NCBI GenBank assembly: GCA_963920765.1
Contig: OY987251.1
Coordinates: forward strand, 9,055,219-9,119,218
Direction of reading: 5' to 3'
Length of the DNA stretch: 64,000 nt
DNA from: Ulota crispa
Lineage: Eukaryota; Streptophyta; Bryopsida; Orthotrichales; Orthotrichaceae
Both the position numbers and the translations under genes were made by a program. Below, in pieces: positions 58,603 to 64,000 of this stretch (position 1 is the stretch's first letter; the number at the start of each line of letters is the position of its first letter). The notes under the pieces are model-generated. The model was not told the DNA's origin. It made no database searches and saw nothing but the letters and a program-made list of their open reading frames with translations.

Positions 58603-58909
58603 GTAGGAACACCCATAAGAGTTAGTGTCCCCATAACCGTCACCTCTTGAAAAATCTATAGAAGTAAATAGATGTAATTACAAGGATGTACAACATGTGA
58701 ACACAAAACCTTAGGGTTGGTTTTGGGTACAATGATATTTTGTTCTTTAAAAATTCACAACTTATTCTCATAGAGTCCAAATAATATATTTGAAAGTGCA
58801 AACTCATTATTTATCTGTTGCTAACATGATCCTATAATTTGCTAGATGTTTTTCTTAATAGTCATCATGTTCAAAACCCTTAAACTAAAACTTATGGGTG
58901 TTCCTACCT
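58603..58909. mobile_element. Stowaway-like MITE, family A copy 4
   Basis: Ends GGTAGGAACACCCATAAGAG and TTATGGGTGTTCCTACCT, TA flanks (58601-58602, 58910-58911). Inserted in the presumed exon of the Mpv17-like remnant. Confidence 0.85.
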
Positions 58910-58937
58910 TATGCCAAGTTCAAAAATAATAGTCCAA

Positions 58938-59423
58938 CTGCAAAGCATCATGGGAGAATTTTATAACACATTGGAAACTGTGCTGTGAGCAAAACATTCA
59001 GAGGTCTATGCTCCTCAAACATCAAGAGATTCCCTTTCATATCTTGCACACAAAATCTACATTTACATAAGTCTAGATATAGGTTAAATGCCTATATATA
59101 TTGCACTTCAAATCATTACTAAACCTCTCTTCTCGTCTCACATCTGCTGCCCAACTGAAAACGGCTTGGCAACTTAGCCATTTTAACAAAATTGACTTTA
59201 TTAGAGGATTAAAAGAGAGAATGTATGTCAAGGCTAGAAAGGCATGTCAAAGGGCAGGAGCAAGGTATTTGTTTTTTGGAACTGCTAGTTCTTAGCTGTC
59301 CACATTCTATTGAGTGATAAATGAAAGAGACTAGTGCACTTTGGTCTAAATCTGTCTGTCGCCAACTGGCTCCATTTTGCAAGAAAAAATACCCTGGCCA
59401 GGAGCTGAAACCTAGTTCAGGTG
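58938..59423. other. Intergenic or intronic DNA, nothing recognised
   Basis: A 64-codon frame at 59101-59295 (+) has no recognisable motif. Confidence 0.3.
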
Positions 59424-60151
59424 GGTAGTTACAAGAAATACTTCAGAGTTTTGTGTCAAAACCCTTCAAAAAAGTAGTACTACGTACTATCTATGAGCTT
59501 TTGAAATATATATTTTTAAATAAAATAAAATATGGAAAATTTGTAAAGCCCTTAAAATAGCATACTCGTGAAGCTTCAGACCTAAAAAAAATTTATTCTA
59601 AAAGTTATGCACAAAACAAAAAAACCAACAGAAAGTCGATTTCTTTCTTATTTTTTAGAAAATAGTAAAAATTTTCAAAAAATTAAAACAAAAAATAGCC
59701 ATTTTGGTCCACTATGAGGAGCATTGACTGATGCAAATAATTTTTCAAGAATGTTTGTTTCCAAACCCTAATGCCTATCCAATGGATGCCCACTTTGAGG
59801 GAAAGTGGAGGGCATACAATTTACATTTTCTAAAACCCCTCAGCAAATCCATATAATGTTCAATGATGAACAACTCTCCAAATTTGTGGCACCAAATTCC
59901 CTTTTTTCACCTCAATGTAGTACTAAAAACCCACAAAATAGCCAAAGTAGACATATTATTGGAATCCATTTAAAATTCGTGAATGATTTTTTTTAAAACT
60001 CAAAAAAACACAATAGGTCAATAATTTCAATGTGAACCTTCTTTTATATTTTCACGTGAAGAGAAGTTAGTAAGCAAAAAATACACTCCTAAAACCACAT
60101 GTCGTGTAGCAAGGGGACAGAAATTAGGACAGGTGTTTCTTGCAATCACCC
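59424..60151. mobile_element. Family M DNA transposon, copy 2, perfect 4-bp TSD
   Basis: Ends GGGTAGTTACAAGAAATAC and GTGTTTCTTGCAATCACCC, flanked by AGGT on both sides (59420-59423, 60152-60155), 728 bp. Homologous to 40919-42176 (TAAAATAGCATACTYGTGAA, TTCTAAAAGTTA) but with a shorter interior. Confidence 0.8.
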
Positions 60152-60419
60152 AGGTCCGTGTGAATTTTTGAAAGCTATCGACTCCCCAACTGTGGACAAG
60201 GAGCTATTGCCCTAGATAATCTATTGCTACAAGGAAACACCTGAAACACCGTAGTGTTAAATTTGAAACTGAATGGGCTAGTGATGTTTTCAGCAACTTG
60301 AGCTGATTTTGCTCTCACAGTTGGGGACCTCGGCCTGCCAGCACCGGGATTGTCCCTGAACTGGGAGAACTCGATGGGCGACATTTCAAGAGATTGTCAC
60401 TTTTCCATGCTTCTGAACC

Positions 60420-61890
60420 CCTCTCATCCATACTAAGTACTCCGAGCAAAGAACATTGATTTAGATAAATTGATTGAATTCATGTCTCAAAATAGGGCAT
60501 ATATCTCTTTGTAAAAGTCAAGTTTCAGTCGACAAATTAGGATCTGTGTATAGATTCCAGGTTTACACACGCAACCAAAGTAATGGCGTATGGCCATTTT
60601 AACAAAAATAGGTGGTTTGTTCCAATATTTAGGGCGTTTTTTCATGCTTCATTGGTACCCGGTGAAATTATATTTAGCAGACAAATAATCGGTCAGATTG
60701 GGGTTCCAAAAAATGGAATTTTGATCCGACCAATTATTGGTCAACTAAATGTAATTTCAGTGTGTATCGATGGAGCATGGAAGGATGCCCTTAGAGTTGA
60801 GCTGATAAGGTGGAAGCACCCATTGTCACCAACATCCTATACCCAAGTGTGTGCTATTTCCAACATCAAGGATAGGTGCTTTGGAATGTGTTCCTTTGTC
60901 CTTTTCAAGGTTGAAACCACTTAAGTCATGCCACATGTCCCATTGTGAAGTAGGAAGTAACGAGCTGAAAGTAGTTTGGCTATTATCTAAATTGCACAAG
61001 TCTAGACATTGGCCATGGGTCCGGAACACTTTTTGACTCCCAAAATTCACAGTAAATTTTAGTTTTGCAAATAAAATTATGCAAAGTTTGCATCCCCAAT
61101 ATTTCTTATCTTTCTACATGAGAAAAAATTGTTGATTCAAAACCTTTGTACTTGTTTGTTGCAGGATTGCTGGAGTTATTGGATATGGGTGCTTTAGCTT
61201 CCACCGTAGACATTTGTTGTCAAGTTCATACTAGAAATCACAAGGGCTGGGCTACGGATCGTCAAATGGTTCGAGATAGTCATTCACACTGCTAGCACTA
61301 CTAATGCAATATTCATTGATTAAAAAAAAAACTTGATTGTGGGACTTTCGGAGTTTATGTACCTGAAAGAATATATTCAGCAAATACTTTTAGAGGATGT
61401 AAAAACTCAAAAGTCCCAAAATTAAGTTTTTCCCAAATATGTGCAGTAATTGCGCTTGTTCTTTGTGATATAGTGCTCTGCCAACAGAAGAAACTCCGTG
61501 GCTTGTAGTGGTTTGGTGGTGGGGGTACTTGTGTTTGTGATATCTGTGTCTCAACAAAATTTTGGCAAAGAAGATGACAACGCCACCATTCTAACACCAC
61601 TTTAGTTTCTTCTATTATAGTTGACTTAACTTAGCCTAGATTTTATTTACTTTTTTTTGTGGACGTCAACTAATAGATATCTTTTAATCTTTTCGATGCT
61701 TTGCAGCAATGAGCGGTTGTTTGGTGATACCGCACCAGCATTGGAGGTGTTGAAAATGCTACCCCAAATATCAATTTTTCTTGGTGCGACCAAAGCTTCA
61801 GACAGTCAAACTTTGTAGAAGACTCCACAACTTTGCTCACAACAGCAAGCTGGGAAGCTCGGAATCAAAGAAGCTAGTCGGCCCTGCGAT
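60420..61890. other. Intergenic DNA with a small palindrome
   Basis: Near 60685-60745 AATAATCGGTCAGAT and ATCCGACCAATTATT form an imperfect hairpin. Frames at 60583-60924 and 60851-61036 show no motif. Nothing else recognised. Confidence 0.35.
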
Positions 61891-61897
61891 AATCCAC

Positions 61898-62325
61898 TAA
61901 GGAATAAACTGACCACATTCTTGCGTGCGTATCCAGGAATGAGTATTTTCATTCAAATATCTATTATTGTCATTGATGAGTTAGGTAGGTTAAGGGAAAA
62001 TTTCATGGATACCCTTGAAATTTGTAATATTTTCATAGATATCCTTGCTTTTTCAGAAATATCATAAGTATCTTTGGACCAAAAAAATTAGGTGTTTGTT
62101 TTGTTATACATGTCACTTAATTCTCCCTTTGTGAGTACACTACTTCTTTCTTGTTATGCCTGTGTACAAAGGAAGAAGGGAAGTGACATGCACAACAAAA
62201 CAAACACCTAAATTTTTTGATCCAAAGATACTTATGATATTTCTGAAAAAGCAGGGATATCTATGAAAATATTGCAAACAGGGTTTTCCCTAGGTTTAAA
62301 TGGTTGAGTTATGAACCTCCTACCT
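61898..62325. mobile_element. Stowaway-like MITE, family C copy 2, interrupted
   Basis: The right end TTATGAACCTCCTACCT then TA, and the stretch TTCAAATATCTATTATTGTC, match copy 1 (51569-51705). The left end near 61898 is diverged. A family D MITE (61992-62291) is inserted. Confidence 0.6.
61992..62291. mobile_element. MITE family D, copy 2 (5-bp TSD)
   Basis: Ends AAGGGAAAATTTCATGGATA and GCAAACAGGGTTTTCCCT, flanked by AGGTT (61987-61991, 62292-62296). Inner arms are long inverted repeats (CAGAAATATCATAAGTATCT / AGATACTTATGATATTTCTG). Nested in the family C MITE. Confidence 0.75.
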
Positions 62326-62327
62326 TA

Positions 62328-62947
62328 CCGAGTATCAAACCAAATGCTTCTTGCAAAGGAATTACACAATTCAAGAATACATCCCTCAAACATAAAAACT
62401 CCTAGATTGTGGACTAAAACAGAAACTCTATGAAGATACTACCCTCACTTTTTTTTTAAAGCAAATATACTACCCATGGCCATTATTTTCATTCAACTCC
62501 TCTCCATGCAGGAAACTTAGCAAGTCTTTCATGATTCATGACTCTCCCTTTTCGTTGGAAATGGATAAAATTAACACTTTTTCAGAGCCTCGCTTCGAAG
62601 CTCACATGCATACTAATCTTAGTTTTGAGAGCTTTGGTCTGTAAAAGGTCCTGAGTTTAGCGTTCAAAAACACTCCGTTGCAATTGATTTTGACCATAGC
62701 ACTGCATACCACCGGACGAGTCCGTAACAATTTTGTGAAATTGGTGGTATTTTGATGCCATTTTCTCATGGACGTCAAAAGTGAGAAGAGAAAGGAAGAG
62801 TGGCTCAATGATGGTTTGAAGTGCAAAATATGTAGATGGTTTTACGAAACATGCACAATCACTACAATTTTCACTCAAACACTACTTCCATCCTCCCAAA
62901 ATCTCAGCTCCTTTTCCTGCTCTCTTCTAGGTCTGGAGCAATTTTCG
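62328..62947. other. Intergenic DNA, nothing recognised
   Basis: No convincing gene; frames on both strands lack motifs. Confidence 0.35.
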
Positions 62948-62951
62948 TTAA

Positions 62952-63669
62952 CCCCTAAAGGACCAAGCCCCCTTTTTGGGGACAAATGGGATTTTGGGCA
63001 CGTACCTATTGCTAAACTACTTTGCATGATTTTTTGAAACTTTTATGGGAGATGGAGAACTCAAAAATCTATATGGGCATTTAATTTTTTCCTCATTCCA
63101 GCATTTATTGAAGAAGTTAAAAATGAATTTATGAGAATTTTAGTTTGCCGGGCAGCCCAAAAACTTCTTTAAAAATTGCGTTTTTTTAAAATAAAAATTT
63201 GAGGTTAGTTCTTTAGACTTATGTATATGTGGAAAGCTTTGAATCATTCAATTCTAATTAATGAGATGAAAGTTATGAGAAGTTTTTGTTTGCGTTTAGG
63301 CATAGTTTTGAGGTTCTCCACACCTACCCGCAAAGTAAAACTTCTCATAACTTTCATCTCATCAATTAGAATTGAATGATTCAAAGCTTCCCACATATAT
63401 GTAAGTCTAAAGAACTAACCTCAAATTTTTATTTTTAAAAAATGCAAATTTAAAAAAAAAATTTGGGTTGCCTGCCAATCTAAAATTATCCTAAATTCAT
63501 TTTTAACTTCTTCAATAAATGACGGAATGAGGTAAAAATTAGATGCCCACACAGATTTTTGAATTCCCCATCTTCCATAAAATTTTCAAAAAATTACACA
63601 AAGTAGTTTAGCCATAAGTACATGCCCAAAATCCCAAAAGTCCCCGAGGGGACTTTGGTCCTTTAGGGG
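62952..63669. mobile_element. TTAA-flanked piggyBac-like element forming a full-length foldback
   Basis: Ends CCCCTAAAGGACCAAGCCCC and ACTTTGGTCCTTTAGGGG, TTAA at 62948-62951 and 63670-63673, 718 bp. The two halves are inverse complements almost throughout (AATCATTCAATTCTAATTAA against TCAATTAGAATTGAATGATT), with the centre near 63305. Related to 25470-26395 and 45141-46057. Confidence 0.85.
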
Positions 63670-63673
63670 TTAA

Positions 63674-64000
63674 CTAAATGAAATCTTCACCAGTTACTTT
63701 TGTACGATGCTCTGAGCCCATGATAATTCTAGTTCTCGGAGGATTAGTAATTTATTGTTCAGAGGAAAAATAGAGTGAAATGTAGGAAGACATAACAATC
63801 TTCGGCAAGAAAATAGATACCAGTACCTTGAGTGTATAAAGGAAATAAACACAAATCCTTGTGGTCCTATTTACCCCCCATGTAGGTCAAAGAAACAGGG
63901 AGTATGCTGGTTTTAAACACATGAGATTGCAAATAATCTTCCTTGGAAAGATGCTTTTTTCTTCACATGACTAGAAACTTCAGGCATAATGTGATGATCT
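63674..64000. other. Intergenic DNA to window end
   Basis: Nothing recognised. Confidence 0.35.

Larger units (their letters stand above)
58453..60384 (-). pseudogene. Possible disrupted Mpv17/PMP22-like gene fragment
   Basis: Inferred exon 1 is 60384-60241, from ATG, encoding MSPIEFSQFRDNPGAGRPRS and on to VFQ, ending at TTTCAG|GTGTTT. Inferred exon 2 is 58937-58453, after TTTGCAG and ending CGGG|GTAAGT. Both join in phase 0. Exon 2 encodes, after a short lead, NPNVVKCGMFATSSVMFLLGD, which resembles the N-terminal P-x-x-x-K ... GD block of Mpv17/PMP22 membrane proteins of peroxisomes and mitochondria. Two defects are visible: a family A MITE (58603-58909) sits within exon 2, and TGA replaces a codon shortly before it (frame LDYYF-stop-TWHN). 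The intron between the exons holds a family M element. No downstream exons were found. The protein similarity is weak and short, so this may be a host pseudogene or two unrelated fragments. Confidence 0.3.

Overview
The window looks like AT-rich intergenic DNA of a land plant. The evidence is an ATL-type RING-H2 E3 ligase gene, GT-AG introns, GC-rich exons in AT-rich surroundings, and Stowaway-, Tourist- and CACTA-type terminal repeats. The species cannot be named from the sequence. ATL genes are usually intronless in flowering plants and this one has two introns, so a non-seed plant is possible but not shown.

Genes are few. A medium-chain dehydrogenase/reductase of the enoyl-reductase/quinone-reductase type lies at 3080-4651 (+), two exons, with an apparent one-base frameshift near its end. 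A possible two-exon coiled-coil protein gene lies at 7926-9461 (-). The clearest gene is the three-exon ATL gene at 16484-19957 (-), 560 aa; its 3' end (last codons plus 3' flank) is repeated in tandem out to 15558, and a GC-richer leader or promoter extends to about 21450. Weak gene remnants are a possible Mpv17/PMP22-like fragment at 58453-60384 (-), with a MITE inside an exon and an in-frame stop, and a possible exon pair at 26683-26854 (+). These genes show no sign of working together.

Most of the rest is DNA transposons, nearly all non-autonomous and often nested. The main groups, defined by ends and target-site duplications (TSDs) read directly, are: (i) a TTAA-flanked, CCCCTAAAGG-ended piggyBac-like set with about 16 copies; (ii) TA-flanked Stowaway-like MITEs ending in AGGTAGG (three related families); (iii) an 870-bp TA-flanked foldback family with very long inverted arms; (iv) a family with GGGT ends and 4-bp TSDs; (v) Tourist-like MITEs with TTA TSDs; (vi) CACTA elements; (vii) hAT-like MITEs with 8-bp TSDs; (viii) one decayed Tc1-like element with its transposase. 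No LTR retrotransposon, LINE, virus-like element, tRNA, rRNA or CRISPR array was recognised.

The best observation is a set of reciprocal empty sites. Two copies of one repeat (37818-39190 and 49536-51430) each carry insertions the other lacks, so each shows the other's pre-insertion site and confirms TA, TTA and TTAA target duplication. I found no new enzymatic or defence system. The novelty is in the non-autonomous transposon families and in how they touch genes, such as a MITE starting 9 bp after a stop codon.
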